A DNA stretch of 64,000 bases, taken from Ornithobacterium rhinotracheale (lineage in GTDB: Bacteria > Bacteroidota > Bacteroidia > Flavobacteriales > Weeksellaceae). A program made the position numbers and the translations under genes. Below, piece after piece: positions 43,834 through 52,731 of this stretch. Position 1 is the first letter of the stretch; every line of letters begins with the position of its first letter. The stretch covers positions 491,501 to 555,500 of the forward strand of contig NZ_CP035107.1 in NCBI RefSeq assembly GCF_004088395.1. The letters run 5' to 3'. Under the pieces are notes generated by a model that saw only the letters and a program-made list of their open reading frames with translations, did not search any database and had not been told where the DNA came from.

Positions 43834-43863
43834 GGGCAATTTCAACAGAAATTGCCCTTTTTT
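43834..43863 (+). terminator. Strong terminator of a small transcription unit
   Basis: GGGCAATTTC (43834-43843), loop AACA, GAAATTGCCC (43848-43857), then TTTTTT. No large gene precedes it within 560 bp, so it implies a small transcript upstream. Confidence 0.9.
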
Positions 43864-43980
43864 GTGTGATAATATAGAATTTATACTAAGCAGGGAGTTA
43901 TGAGCTTTTCTGCTAAATTTCAGCATCTTGTGAATTAGCTTATATATTTTAAAAATAATTATTTTTAAAATATATATGTA

Positions 43981-44957
43981 ACCCGTAGTGCATTATAAAA
44001 AAAGGTTGCCCATGAGCCTAAAGAAAAGTAAATTGCATTGGTTACCAATCAAATACAATTATGAGCAACCTAGAGGCAAGTTACAATTTTATTTTGAATA
44101 AACTAATAGAAATTTCAGGAACTGAAAATTTCTATTTTAAACCAGTGAAACCAAAATTATCTGATATAGAGTTGATAAGCTTAATTATTTTAGCAGAATT
44201 TAAATCTATCGATTCTGAGTACCAGCTTTTTAGAGAGATAAAAGGTTGGGCTATTGAATCTAAAATTGAAAGGAGTGTTTACAACAGAAGAAAACGAAAA
44301 CTCTTCCCTTTTCTTGAAGAAATTAGGTGCAAAATGGTGAAAAAGTTCAATGATTTTGAAAACTATTTCTTGGTGGACAGCATGCCTTTAGAAGTGTGTA
44401 AATTATCCCGCTCTTCCAGAAGCAAAATCTGTAAAGAAAATAGCTTTTCAATGCCAAATAAAGGTTTTTGTGCTTCTCAAAATCTACACTTTTATGGTTA
44501 CAAGCTACATGCGATCTGTTCTATTGCTGGTGTGTTCCAAAGTTTTGACTTATCTCCCGCCTCCGTTCACGACATTCATTATTTGAAAGACATAAAACTT
44601 CAAATTTCTGATTGCGTGTTACTTGGAGACAGGGGCTATCTTTCTCAAACGGTTCAGCTTGACTTGTTCAATGAGGTGAAAATCCAGTTAGAAACCCCTA
44701 AAAGAAAAAATCAAAAAGATTACAAACCTCAGTTCTATCCATTCAGAAAGTGTAGAAAACGTATAGAAACTTTATTCTCGCAGTTGTGTGACCAATTTAT
44801 GATACGGCGTAATTATGCCAAATCTTTTGAAGGATTCAAAACAAGAATATTGGCAAAAATTACCTCCTTGACTACTATTCAATATCTCAATAAATTTGTC
44901 TTTCATAGTAACATTAACAATTTAAAAATTAATCTCATTCGATAATGCACTACGGGT
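43981..44957 (+). mobile_element. IS982-family insertion sequence, complete
   Basis: 977 bp. Perfect 16-bp terminal inverted repeats: ACCCGTAGTGCATTAT (43981-43996) and ATAATGCACTACGGGT (44942-44957). The target duplication TATATGTA flanks it (43973-43980 and 44958-44965). One intact transposase gene. Complete ends, an intact gene and an unmutated duplication indicate recent insertion. The IS resembles ISRa1-type elements of Flavobacteriia (recollection, not a search). Confidence 0.95.
44061..44945 (+). CDS. IS982-family transposase
   Basis: 294 residues, full length. N-terminal DUF-type helix region (KPKLSDIELISLIILAEFKS), then the DDE core: YFLVDSMPLEVCK (first D), FYGYKLHAICS with SPASVHDIHYLK, LLGDRGYLS (second D) and a C-terminal FRKCRKRIETLFSQLCDQF (E). 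It cuts and joins IS ends. The gene ends inside the right terminal repeat (stop at 44943-44945). No frameshift is present, so the element is probably active. Confidence 0.95.
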   Translation: MSNLEASYNFILNKLIEISGTENFYFKPVKPKLSDIELISLIILAEFKSIDSEYQLFREIKGWAIESKIERSVYNRRKRKLFPFLEEIRCKMVKKFNDFENYFLVDSMPLEVCKLSRSSRSKICKENSFSMPNKGFCASQNLHFYGYKLHAICSIAGVFQSFDLSPASVHDIHYLKDIKLQISDCVLLGDRGYLSQTVQLDLFNEVKIQLETPKRKNQKDYKPQFYPFRKCRKRIETLFSQLCDQFMIRRNYAKSFEGFKTRILAKITSLTTIQYLNKFVFHSNINNLKINLIR

Positions 44958-44983
44958 TATATGTAGCATTTGTTGAAATAGTG

Positions 44984-44991
44984 TATTTTTG
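44984..44991 (+). promoter_or_regulatory. -7 promoter box of surface-protein operon
   Basis: TATTTTTG, 21 bp before the ATG at 45013 and only 18 bp from the IS target duplication. Any -33 box would fall on or beside the IS junction, so the insertion may have changed the promoter's upstream half. Confidence 0.5.
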
Positions 44992-45012
44992 CACACATAG
45001 ATAAAGTGAAAT

Positions 45013-45723
45013 ATGAGAATAGTAGTATGTAGCGTGATTTTAATCAGTTTTATCGCACAAAGTGCAAAAGCCCAAGTAGGAATCAATACCGAACAGCCCA
45101 AGGCCACTTTAGATGTTGTAGTAAAAGACCCAGATAACCCTGAAACTTCTGCAGGGGTATTGGTGCCAAGAGTAAGCAAAAATCCAGAATCAGGAAATGA
45201 AAAAGGACAACTTATTTTTAATACCACCAGCAACCAATTCTATTTTTGGGACGGCACAAAATGGGCTCCCATTGCATCTAATGCAGAAATAGCTACAGCA
45301 GGGACTTCCTATTTTGCAGATACAAAAAACAGTACGCCTATTAGCCTAGACCAAAACTCATCTGAGACTTTAGTCCCACAAACAGCAATTGAATTTAGCC
45401 TTGCCAAGGAGCAAGAAGTGCAATTCACCTCCACCGTTAATTTCAAAGGAAGAAGTTCTGCATTTGCACCACTGTTTAAATTAAAACTAACGAAAACCGA
45501 TGCCAGTACGGAGGAGATAATCGATAAAGTGTCTAATACATTCTTATCTGATGGTATTTCTGATTATTATGGAAACCTGCAGCTTTTGTCTATTAAAAAG
45601 CTCCCAGCAGGAAGTTATAAAGCAGAAATAGTGGCATATTATAACAATTGTTGCGATTTCAACTTCATCTACGAAGTAGGTGGTGCAGAAACCCCCGTAA
45701 GTTTATTAATTCAATACAAATAG
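45013..45723 (+). CDS. Secreted protein with VGINTEQP surface-protein N-terminus
   Basis: 236 residues, signal peptide ending AKAQ. N-terminus QVGINTEQPKATLDVVVKDP and GVLVPRVSKNPESGNEKGQL match the 203-residue protein at 40294 and the same general family; LIFNTTSNQFYFWDGTKWAPIA is the next family motif. The C-terminal half is a predicted beta domain (EFSLAKEQEVQFTSTVNFKG) with a CC pair near the end (NNCCDFNF). Its stop is followed directly by the ATG of the 1407-residue gene, so they are co-translated. Confidence 0.82.
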   Translation: MRIVVCSVILISFIAQSAKAQVGINTEQPKATLDVVVKDPDNPETSAGVLVPRVSKNPESGNEKGQLIFNTTSNQFYFWDGTKWAPIASNAEIATAGTSYFADTKNSTPISLDQNSSETLVPQTAIEFSLAKEQEVQFTSTVNFKGRSSAFAPLFKLKLTKTDASTEEIIDKVSNTFLSDGISDYYGNLQLLSIKKLPAGSYKAEIVAYYNNCCDFNFIYEVGGAETPVSLLIQYK

Positions 45724-48700
45724 ATGATGCTAAGATATTTGTTCATTATTTTGTTTGTCTTTAGTAGTATAATTAATGCTCAAACCAAAAATGAGGAACC
45801 TGAGTTTTATCAAATGATGAAATCTACTAATCCTAATGTGTATCAAGTAGATTCTCTATATGAAATTTATAGAACACAAACCTCAAATGAGTTTAGCCCA
45901 GAAGTACTAAGCCTTATAAAAGCTGAAAAGCAAAAGCATAAAGAGCCCCGCTCCAATTGGCTCTCAAACGCTAGGAAAGAAAGAGCCCCGATGAAAAAGG
46001 AATTCCGTAGCGAATATGAAAAAGAATACCTTGAATGGAGAAAAGAGGTACAGCCTTATATAAATGAAAAAGGCTTTGTAGAATACCCTACTGAGCACGA
46101 GATGAAAGCTAATTTTAGCATTCAGCCTAAGGCTAAAAAGCGCACGAGAAGAAGTCTTTTAACAAGTGCCTCTTCCATCTATGATAGCGAGGAAGTGCCC
46201 TATCATGCTACTTTTCAGGGGTGGCATTATTACGGCCCTGTGAAGATGCTTACCAATGATGGGAGGCCGCGTGTAACATCGCAAGCCAATGTGCGAGCCT
46301 TTGCACAGTCTCTTGCCAACCCAAACCACGCCGTATGTGCCGTAGAAAATGGAACCATCTATGTCTCTAAAAACAAGGGCGGTATGTGGCATTATGCTAC
46401 AAAGAATTATAATATAAAAGGAGTAACGGCATTGTCTTTTTCTGCCTCTAATGAAAATGTAATTTTTGCGGGCGTTTCTGCTGGTAGGGGTGTCGGTAGA
46501 TTGTATGTTTCTAGAGATGGGGGAGTAACTTGGAAAGACATAACATCTAATTTTAATGAATTGCCTAAATACAACAGCCCTGGAAATGCAATTTCCAAAA
46601 TTATAAGCATTTCGGTGGACGATAATCCCATAAATGATATTGTGTTGCTGGCAACTAATAGAGGCGTTTTGAGATTGAGGCAAAGCTCTGAAGGAAATGA
46701 TGTGTCTTATCAATTTGAGGTATTGTTAGGGAAAGGAATTACAGATGTAGTGATTCGCCCAAATCACAAAGATGAATTTTATGCATTGGCTTTTGATGAT
46801 GCTAAAAATCATCTATATTTTTATAAATCTACAGATGGAGGAGCTACTTGGGAGATAAAAGGAACGGCAGGCAAAGGATGGTTTGAACCTGAAAAAAGAA
46901 TGCTAAAAAGTTTTGGAGGAAGGCTGGCCACCTCTTTAAGCAATGATAATATAGTATATGCCTATCTAATTGAAAATAGAGAAACCTCAGACAACGGGTT
47001 TCTAGGCGTATACCGTAGCGATGACGCAGGAGAACACTGGCTTTTGCCCAACACAAATGGCCCTGGAAGAGGTGCCAATGGTTATAACTCTACAACCAAT
47101 AAAAACCTGGCAACCTTTCCATTCCAGCCTTTGGGAAGTTATACACAAGGTTTTTACAACTGTGCTATCGTTGTGTCTCCTACCAATTCAAATCACATCG
47201 TGTTAGGCGGATTGAATGCTTGGGAATCCAAAGATGGAGGGCAAAGCTTTACCTCTTTCGGGGGCTACCAAGGTGCTCACCAGCTACACCCAGATATGCA
47301 AACCTTTTTTCAGCAAAAAAATGCAGATGGTACAGTAGATACTTGGCTCACAACCGATGGAGGAATTAACTACTCTACTGATTTTTTTGAAAATGAAAAC
47401 ATCGTAAAAACCAATGGACTTGGAGGAGATTACTGGGGATTTGATGTAGGAGAATACAATACCACCATGGGAGGAGGAATGTACCATAATGGAGACTCTT
47501 ATCATGTTTCCTCTTATGGAACAGGCGTCTTTAAACACTTAGGAGGTGGCGAATCTTCTACAGGAACTGTACTTCCTCTAAATGACGAAAGACAAATGTA
47601 TTTTGTGGATTTCGGAGGCGTAATTGTCTCTCCTAATTTAAATGAAGGATTTAAAACTACCACACCTCTAAATCCACCACCACCAGAACCCTACGCAGGA
47701 GGAGATAACCAATATTATACACAAAGAGATTATATCGGGAACACCTATTATTATGTGCAATCTAAAGAGGAAAAAGCAAAAGGCGAAGCAAAATTATACT
47801 ATTTCAGTAGTAAGGAAAATAAAAGTCTTCTGTTAGAAGAATTACAATTCAGCCCTAATGCCTCTGTACAGCAATATGTAGTATCCTTCTCCAATCCGCT
47901 ATACCAATACCTTATGGTAGATAATCTAATCTACGCTTCTAATGATGGAGGGAAAAACTGGACACCGAAAAACAAACCTTTTACAAGTGGAAGCATCACA
48001 TTTACAATATCCGATACAGATCCCAAAACCATCTATGCATTACAACGATATAATACAAAAGAAAACATCATAAAAGTAAGCAAAGATGGCGGAGAAACCT
48101 ATGCAGATTTACCCAATCCAGAAGTGGGCATTAATTATCGCCATATCTTAAATGTTAGAGGAACAGATATCATTTTCATATTTGGAAATAACAAATCCAA
48201 AGTATTTTACTACATAGACGGAAACTGGAAAGAATACAGCGAAGACCTCCCTTTTAATCTTTCTATTATTGAGCCTAAAATACAATACCGAACAGGAGAA
48301 TTCTTTATGGCAACATCAGGTGCCGGAATTTGGACACGCAAACTCCCAAACGAAGTACTCGCCAAAATGAATATCCTAAAACTAAATATAGACGCTCCTG
48401 AAAAATTCAGTTACAACAAAGAATATATATTTAATGTTACCAACACCTCTCTCTACTACGGGAAAAACATTACCAATATAACTTGGGATTTTCCAGGATC
48501 CTCAGAAGTAACCGATGGAAACACCAACACCCCAAAAGTAAAATATAATAAATACGGAAGATTTGGAGTGCGTCTCACGCTACAAGATGATAAAGGTAAT
48601 AGTTACACACATTATTTCCCAGATTATCTTACGGTATACCCATATTGTGCTTGTGATGTGCCAGATGCCATAAAAAATATCCTACCACATATCAAAGTAT

Positions 48701-49947
48701 GGGCAGATGCCTCCAAAACCAATCTGTCCAAAAAAACACTTACCGATAGATTTACAGGCAAAGTTTATACTCTAGCAGGAGATGCCATCACGCTAAAACA
48801 AGTAGGAGATAACAAAGTTTTAAACTTTGGAGAACAAAACAACTATATCGATTTAGGAAAAAACTATGAAGGGAAAACACTATTTATCATATCCAAACTA
48901 AATGAAAATACCACTAGCGGAATAAGCATGCTATTTGGGCATGATGGAGGAGCAGATTTTCATGGTGGCGGAAAAAAAGGGCCCATCTTTAGCCAACGGT
49001 ATATGACAGATAAAAACAAATTTGATGAAAGCAACGGAGGAAGAACAATGATTAACAGCTACAACAGCAACTATTTCACTACTAATTTCTCTACCAATCA
49101 GCTCACGCTATATACTATGCGCACCGCCCAAGGAAAATCTCCAGCACGAGTTCGCTATATATCAAAAGACAGAGGATATGCAAACAGAACATGGCAAGGA
49201 GAAATAGCCGAAGCTATCATCATAGACAAAGACTTAACCGACCAAGAAATAAGAGAAATCAATCTCTATCTAATGGATAAATACGGAATAGCCCATAGCG
49301 AAGACACCTCTTCAGATGTGCCCAATCGTATCCCTGGGCTAGTAGCCAGAATTAATGCAGACAATGTAAACCTAGCAGAAGGCATTGTCTATGACGATGT
49401 GTCTATGAGTAGAGTCTCTATCGTAAATAAAGAGCAAGTAGAAGTAAAAACTTTACCAATAGCCACCAACGCCAAAGTATTTGATATGAAAGGCGGCTAC
49501 CTTCAGCTAAGCAAAACCTACGAAGGCAAAACAATCTTTGTAGTCTCTAAGCTAAACCCTAACACAACTAGCCATTTTAGTATGCTATTAGGACATAGCA
49601 ACACAGCAGATTTACACAGCGGAGGCAGCAAAGGCAGTATTTTCAGTGGCTGGATGCCAGACAGAGATAGGTTTAATTCCACAAACGGAGGACTTAGCAC
49701 TATAAACACACAGCCGAAAGACTACTTTAACACCGGTTTTGTTACAGATAAATTAGCACTGTATACCCTAAGAACAGCAGATGGAAAAAATGGAGCTAAA
49801 ATAGATAAAATCTCTAAAGATAGAGGATTCTCAGACAGAATATGGCAAGGAGAAATAGGCGAAGTCTTAATTTACGATCGTCAGCTTACCGATGACGAAA
49901 TCAGCCAAGTGAATCAATACTTAATGCAGAAATTTGATATTAAATAG
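45724..49947 (+). CDS. Large secreted Asp-box propeller protein with PKD and LamG-like repeats
   Basis: 1407 residues. Signal peptide ending INAQ. A charged pro-like segment (about 20-140) precedes a sortilin/Vps10-like beta-propeller (about 160-890) with Asp-box motifs: SRDGGVTW, STDGGATW, SDDAGEHW, SKDGGQSF, SNDGGKNW, SKDGGETY. A PKD-like domain follows (about 900-975, NITWDFPGSSEV...GRFGVRLTLQDDKGN). Two homologous LamG/concanavalin-like repeats end the protein (about 1049-1200 and 1268-1407, each with KT(L/I)F(I/V)(I/V)SKLN and ISKDRG(Y/F)). No standard T9SS sorting domain is seen at the C-terminus. Probably binds or degrades extracellular polymers; a catalytic site is not evident. Confidence 0.88.
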   Translation: MMLRYLFIILFVFSSIINAQTKNEEPEFYQMMKSTNPNVYQVDSLYEIYRTQTSNEFSPEVLSLIKAEKQKHKEPRSNWLSNARKERAPMKKEFRSEYEKEYLEWRKEVQPYINEKGFVEYPTEHEMKANFSIQPKAKKRTRRSLLTSASSIYDSEEVPYHATFQGWHYYGPVKMLTNDGRPRVTSQANVRAFAQSLANPNHAVCAVENGTIYVSKNKGGMWHYATKNYNIKGVTALSFSASNENVIFAGVSAGRGVGRLYVSRDGGVTWKDITSNFNELPKYNSPGNAISKIISISVDDNPINDIVLLATNRGVLRLRQSSEGNDVSYQFEVLLGKGITDVVIRPNHKDEFYALAFDDAKNHLYFYKSTDGGATWEIKGTAGKGWFEPEKRMLKSFGGRLATSLSNDNIVYAYLIENRETSDNGFLGVYRSDDAGEHWLLPNTNGPGRGANGYNSTTNKNLATFPFQPLGSYTQGFYNCAIVVSPTNSNHIVLGGLNAWESKDGGQSFTSFGGYQGAHQLHPDMQTFFQQKNADGTVDTWLTTDGGINYSTDFFENENIVKTNGLGGDYWGFDVGEYNTTMGGGMYHNGDSYHVSSYGTGVFKHLGGGESSTGTVLPLNDERQMYFVDFGGVIVSPNLNEGFKTTTPLNPPPPEPYAGGDNQYYTQRDYIGNTYYYVQSKEEKAKGEAKLYYFSSKENKSLLLEELQFSPNASVQQYVVSFSNPLYQYLMVDNLIYASNDGGKNWTPKNKPFTSGSITFTISDTDPKTIYALQRYNTKENIIKVSKDGGETYADLPNPEVGINYRHILNVRGTDIIFIFGNNKSKVFYYIDGNWKEYSEDLPFNLSIIEPKIQYRTGEFFMATSGAGIWTRKLPNEVLAKMNILKLNIDAPEKFSYNKEYIFNVTNTSLYYGKNITNITWDFPGSSEVTDGNTNTPKVKYNKYGRFGVRLTLQDDKGNSYTHYFPDYLTVYPYCACDVPDAIKNILPHIKVWADASKTNLSKKTLTDRFTGKVYTLAGDAITLKQVGDNKVLNFGEQNNYIDLGKNYEGKTLFIISKLNENTTSGISMLFGHDGGADFHGGGKKGPIFSQRYMTDKNKFDESNGGRTMINSYNSNYFTTNFSTNQLTLYTMRTAQGKSPARVRYISKDRGYANRTWQGEIAEAIIIDKDLTDQEIREINLYLMDKYGIAHSEDTSSDVPNRIPGLVARINADNVNLAEGIVYDDVSMSRVSIVNKEQVEVKTLPIATNAKVFDMKGGYLQLSKTYEGKTIFVVSKLNPNTTSHFSMLLGHSNTADLHSGGSKGSIFSGWMPDRDRFNSTNGGLSTINTQPKDYFNTGFVTDKLALYTLRTADGKNGAKIDKISKDRGFSDRIWQGEIGEVLIYDRQLTDDEISQVNQYLMQKFDIK

Positions 49948-49964
49948 AACTGTTGTAAAAAAGT

Positions 49965-49997
49965 AAAGTCCGCTCAATCGAGCGGACTTTCTTTTTA
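49965..49997 (+). terminator. Terminator after large secreted protein gene
   Basis: AAAGTCCGCTC (49965-49975), loop AATC, GAGCGGACTTT (49980-49990), then CTTTTT. Perfect 11-bp stem; can serve both strands because the S9 gene converges here. Confidence 0.92.
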
Positions 49998-50012
49998 TTA
50001 AAATACCACATT

Positions 50013-51866
50013 TTACAAAGTATCTTTGAGCCATTTAAAGAAAGTGCGTTGCCAGAACAATCCGTTTTGTGGTTGTGTTACCCAGTGGTTTTCATCTGGG
50101 AAGAACAATAATTCAGATTTAATGTTCATCAATCGTGCAGCCGTATAAGCTTGCAAGCCTTGGCTGATTGGCACGCGGTAATCCTTATCATTATGAATGA
50201 TTAAAATCGGAGTATCCCAATCTTTTACATGCTCAATTGGGTTGAAGGCAACATAAGATTTATGCCCTTCCCAGTATGGGCCGCCTACATCATGATTCAC
50301 AAAGAAAAGCTCTTCGGTTTCGCCATACATACTGCGCAAATCAAACACACCACAATGTGCGATAAATGATTTAAAACGCTTTTTGTGAATGCCCGCCAAA
50401 TAGTAAATAGAATATCCACCATAGCTTGCGCCCACAGCACCCAATCGGTCATTGTCTACATAAGGCTCTTGGGCAAGCGCATCAATCGCCGAAAGATAGT
50501 CACGCATCGCTTGTCCGCCCCAGTCGCCACTGATATCTTCGTTCCATTTTACTCCAAAACCTGGGAGCCCTCGGCGGTTTGGAGCCACAACGATGTAGCC
50601 TTCTGCAGCCATAAGAGCAAAATTCCAACGGAAACTATAAAATTGATTTACAGGAGATTGTGGGCCTCCTTGGCAATAAAGTAAGGTTGGGTATTTTTTG
50701 TTTTTATCAAAATTCGGTGGGAAAATCACATTTACAAGCATTTGCTTGTTGTCCGTGGTCTTGATCCATCTTTGTTCTACTTTAGAAGGTGTAACTTGGC
50801 TATAAAAAGCATCATTCACCTGTGTGAGTGGACTTAATTTTTTTGATTTTAAATCAAAGCTAAAGACTTCTGCGGCATGATTGATGTCGGTTTTTTCTAC
50901 AATCAATTGGTTGCCCACTTCGCCCACAATGTGCGTAATGTTGTGCATTCCTTTTGAAAGCTGAGTCACTTTTGGCTTTTTATACAAATCGCTGATTTCA
51001 AAAACTTGCTCTTCGCCCGGCGTAGGTGCTACAAAGTAGATTTTATCGCCTTTTTTGTTCCAAATAAAGCTATTTACTGTGCCGTCCCAATCTTTGGTCA
51101 AATTGATTTTTTTACCTTTTGCCAAGATAAAAATATCGTTTTTATCGGCTTCGTAGCCATCGGTTGCCATGCTTGTCCATGCCATCACGCCTTGCTTATT
51201 GAAAGCAGGCTGCGTGTCATAGCCCATCATGCCTTTTGTTAAATTCTCGGTTTTTTGGCTTTTTAAATCATAGGCATATACATCAGTATTGGTAGAAGTC
51301 ATGTAAGCCTTTCCATATAATTTTTTGCACACATATACGGCTTTGGTTCCGTCTGTGTTCCAAGTAAATTCTACGATGTTGTAAGGCTCATCTTTGAGCA
51401 ATTCTATTTCTTCGCCTGTTTTTAGATTTCGGATAAATAAATGTGTGAAATGCCCATTGTTCCAAGTGTCCCAGTGGCGATGTTGCAAATCGTTGAACAA
51501 ATATCCCGAAGATTTACTTAAATCAGGATAAATGTCTTTGGCTTCAATTTTTTCGACCAAAACTTCTTTGGTGAAAAGTTCAAATTCGCCATTTGGCGAG
51601 ATTTTTTTGTCAAAACTTTTCGCAAATTCTTTCGAAACCTTGTGCGATGTTTTATCCTTTAAATTAAGGCTAAAATATTCCGTTGGGATTTTGTTTTCTG
51701 CCATGTTTGGCGTACTCACTTGATAAATAAGGTTTTGATTGTCAGGAGTGAGGCTAATGCTTTTTACACGCCCGAGTTGCCAGAGTGTTTCTGGCGTAAG
51801 TTGTTGTTTTTGAGCCATGGTTAAAGAAAATAGGCTAAATAATGCAGTTACAAATATTCGTTTCAT
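50013..51866 (-). CDS. S9-family prolyl oligopeptidase-type peptidase, secreted
   Basis: 617 residues from the ATG at 51866, which opens the signal peptide MKRIFVTALFSLFSLTMAQ; a longer frame upstream runs into lptB. WD40-like propeller (residues 30-370; WQLGRVKSISLTPDNQNLIY, FTWNTDGTKAVYVCKKLYGK), then the alpha/beta hydrolase: nucleophile S481 in GASYGGY, acid in HNDKDYRVP and His in DENHWV. It cleaves small peptides in the periplasm or outside. 19 bp after lptB on the minus strand. Confidence 0.93.
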   Translation of the reverse strand: MKRIFVTALFSLFSLTMAQKQQLTPETLWQLGRVKSISLTPDNQNLIYQVSTPNMAENKIPTEYFSLNLKDKTSHKVSKEFAKSFDKKISPNGEFELFTKEVLVEKIEAKDIYPDLSKSSGYLFNDLQHRHWDTWNNGHFTHLFIRNLKTGEEIELLKDEPYNIVEFTWNTDGTKAVYVCKKLYGKAYMTSTNTDVYAYDLKSQKTENLTKGMMGYDTQPAFNKQGVMAWTSMATDGYEADKNDIFILAKGKKINLTKDWDGTVNSFIWNKKGDKIYFVAPTPGEEQVFEISDLYKKPKVTQLSKGMHNITHIVGEVGNQLIVEKTDINHAAEVFSFDLKSKKLSPLTQVNDAFYSQVTPSKVEQRWIKTTDNKQMLVNVIFPPNFDKNKKYPTLLYCQGGPQSPVNQFYSFRWNFALMAAEGYIVVAPNRRGLPGFGVKWNEDISGDWGGQAMRDYLSAIDALAQEPYVDNDRLGAVGASYGGYSIYYLAGIHKKRFKSFIAHCGVFDLRSMYGETEELFFVNHDVGGPYWEGHKSYVAFNPIEHVKDWDTPILIIHNDKDYRVPISQGLQAYTAARLMNIKSELLFFPDENHWVTQPQNGLFWQRTFFKWLKDTL

Positions 51867-51885
51867 TAAAAAAATAGCTAAAAAA

Positions 51886-52617
51886 TTAAATTTTTTCGAA
51901 TCTAAAGTTTTCTCCAAGGTACACGCGGCGCACATCTGGATCATCGGCAAGCTCTTCGGGAGAGCCTTCTTTTAGGATACGCCCCTCAAACATGATGTAA
52001 GTCTTGTCGGTAATGGCGAGCGTTTGTTGCACATTGTGGTCGGTAATGAGGATTCCTATATCTTTTTTTACGAGCGAGCGAACGATTTTCTGAATGTCTT
52101 CTACCGCAATAGGGTCTACTCCTGCAAACGGCTCATCGAGCAAAATAAATTTTGGATTTACGGCCAAGGCACGCGCAATTTCGCAACGGCGACGCTCCCC
52201 ACCAGAAAGCAAATCTCCGCGGTTTTTGCGCACATGCTCCAGCCCAAACTCTTCGATGAGTTCGTCACATTTTTGTTTGCGCTCCTTGCTAGAAAGTCCG
52301 TTTACCATTTGCAAAACACCCATGATGTTGTCTTCCACCGTAAGTTTTCTAAAAACGGAAGCTTCCTGCGCCAAGTAGCCAATTCCCTTTTGCGCACGGC
52401 GGTACATGGCGTTTTTGGTAATATCATCTTTGTCTAGAAAAACCTTACCCTCGGTAGGTTTTATCAGCCCTACAATCATGTAGAAAGTTGTAGTTTTGCC
52501 AGCGCCATTAGGACCCAGAAGTCCGATGATTTCGCCTTGTTTTACTTCAAGAGAAACATCTTTTACCACATTTTTCTTTCCGTAACTTTTGATTAAATGT
52601 TCGCCTCGTAAAATCAT
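51886..52617 (-). CDS. lptB: LPS export ABC transporter ATP-binding protein LptB
   Basis: 243 residues. Walker [11 protein letters not shown]-loop LAQEASVF, signature [17 protein letters not shown], Walker [14 protein letters not shown] and H-loop [10 protein letters not shown], with the LptB-specific [15 protein letters not shown]. It powers lipopolysaccharide extraction from the inner membrane with LptFG. The S9 peptidase gene follows directly. The promoter box TATCTTTG lies 23 bp upstream. Confidence 0.94.
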   Translation of the reverse strand: MILRGEHLIKSYGKKNVVKDVSLEVKQGEIIGLLGPNGAGKTTTFYMIVGLIKPTEGKVFLDKDDITKNAMYRRAQKGIGYLAQEASVFRKLTVEDNIMGVLQMVNGLSSKERKQKCDELIEEFGLEHVRKNRGDLLSGGERRRCEIARALAVNPKFILLDEPFAGVDPIAVEDIQKIVRSLVKKDIGILITDHNVQQTLAITDKTYIMFEGRILKEGSPEELADDPDVRRVYLGENFRFEKI

Positions 52618-52639
52618 TTTTTGTCCAATAAATTATGCA

Positions 52640-52647
52640 CAAAGATA
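52640..52647 (-). promoter_or_regulatory. -7 promoter box of lptB
   Basis: TATCTTTG on the minus strand, 22 bp before the lptB ATG. No clear -33 box at the usual distance. Confidence 0.5.
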
Positions 52648-52718
52648 ACTAAATTTAAAATATACCCACTTTTTAAAAAGAAAAGAAGAAATTTACATTT
52701 AAGAATGATACAAATCAT

Positions 52719-52726
52719 TAACTTTG
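52719..52726 (+). promoter_or_regulatory. -7 promoter box of GDPD gene, near-leaderless
   Basis: TAACTTTG ends 5 bp before the ATG at 52732. With transcription normally starting about 5-8 bp after the box, the mRNA would have almost no leader. Confidence 0.5.
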
Positions 52727-52731
52727 TTCCT

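Larger units (their letters stand above)
43320..43980. other. Intergenic region between HU gene and IS982 copy
   Basis: 660 bp. It contains a perfect 12-bp inverted repeat (43413-43446), a 27-codon candidate gene (43650-43733), a small hairpin GAGGTTAGGAAACCTC (about 43769-43784) and a strong terminator (43834-43863). The last about 100 bp before the IS are AT-rich. The remainder has no recognisable content. Confidence 0.5.

Noticed and set aside
51867-51950. N-terminal extension of the S9 peptidase into lptB
   Set aside because: The ATG at 51866 begins a signal peptide; the extra residues would bury it.
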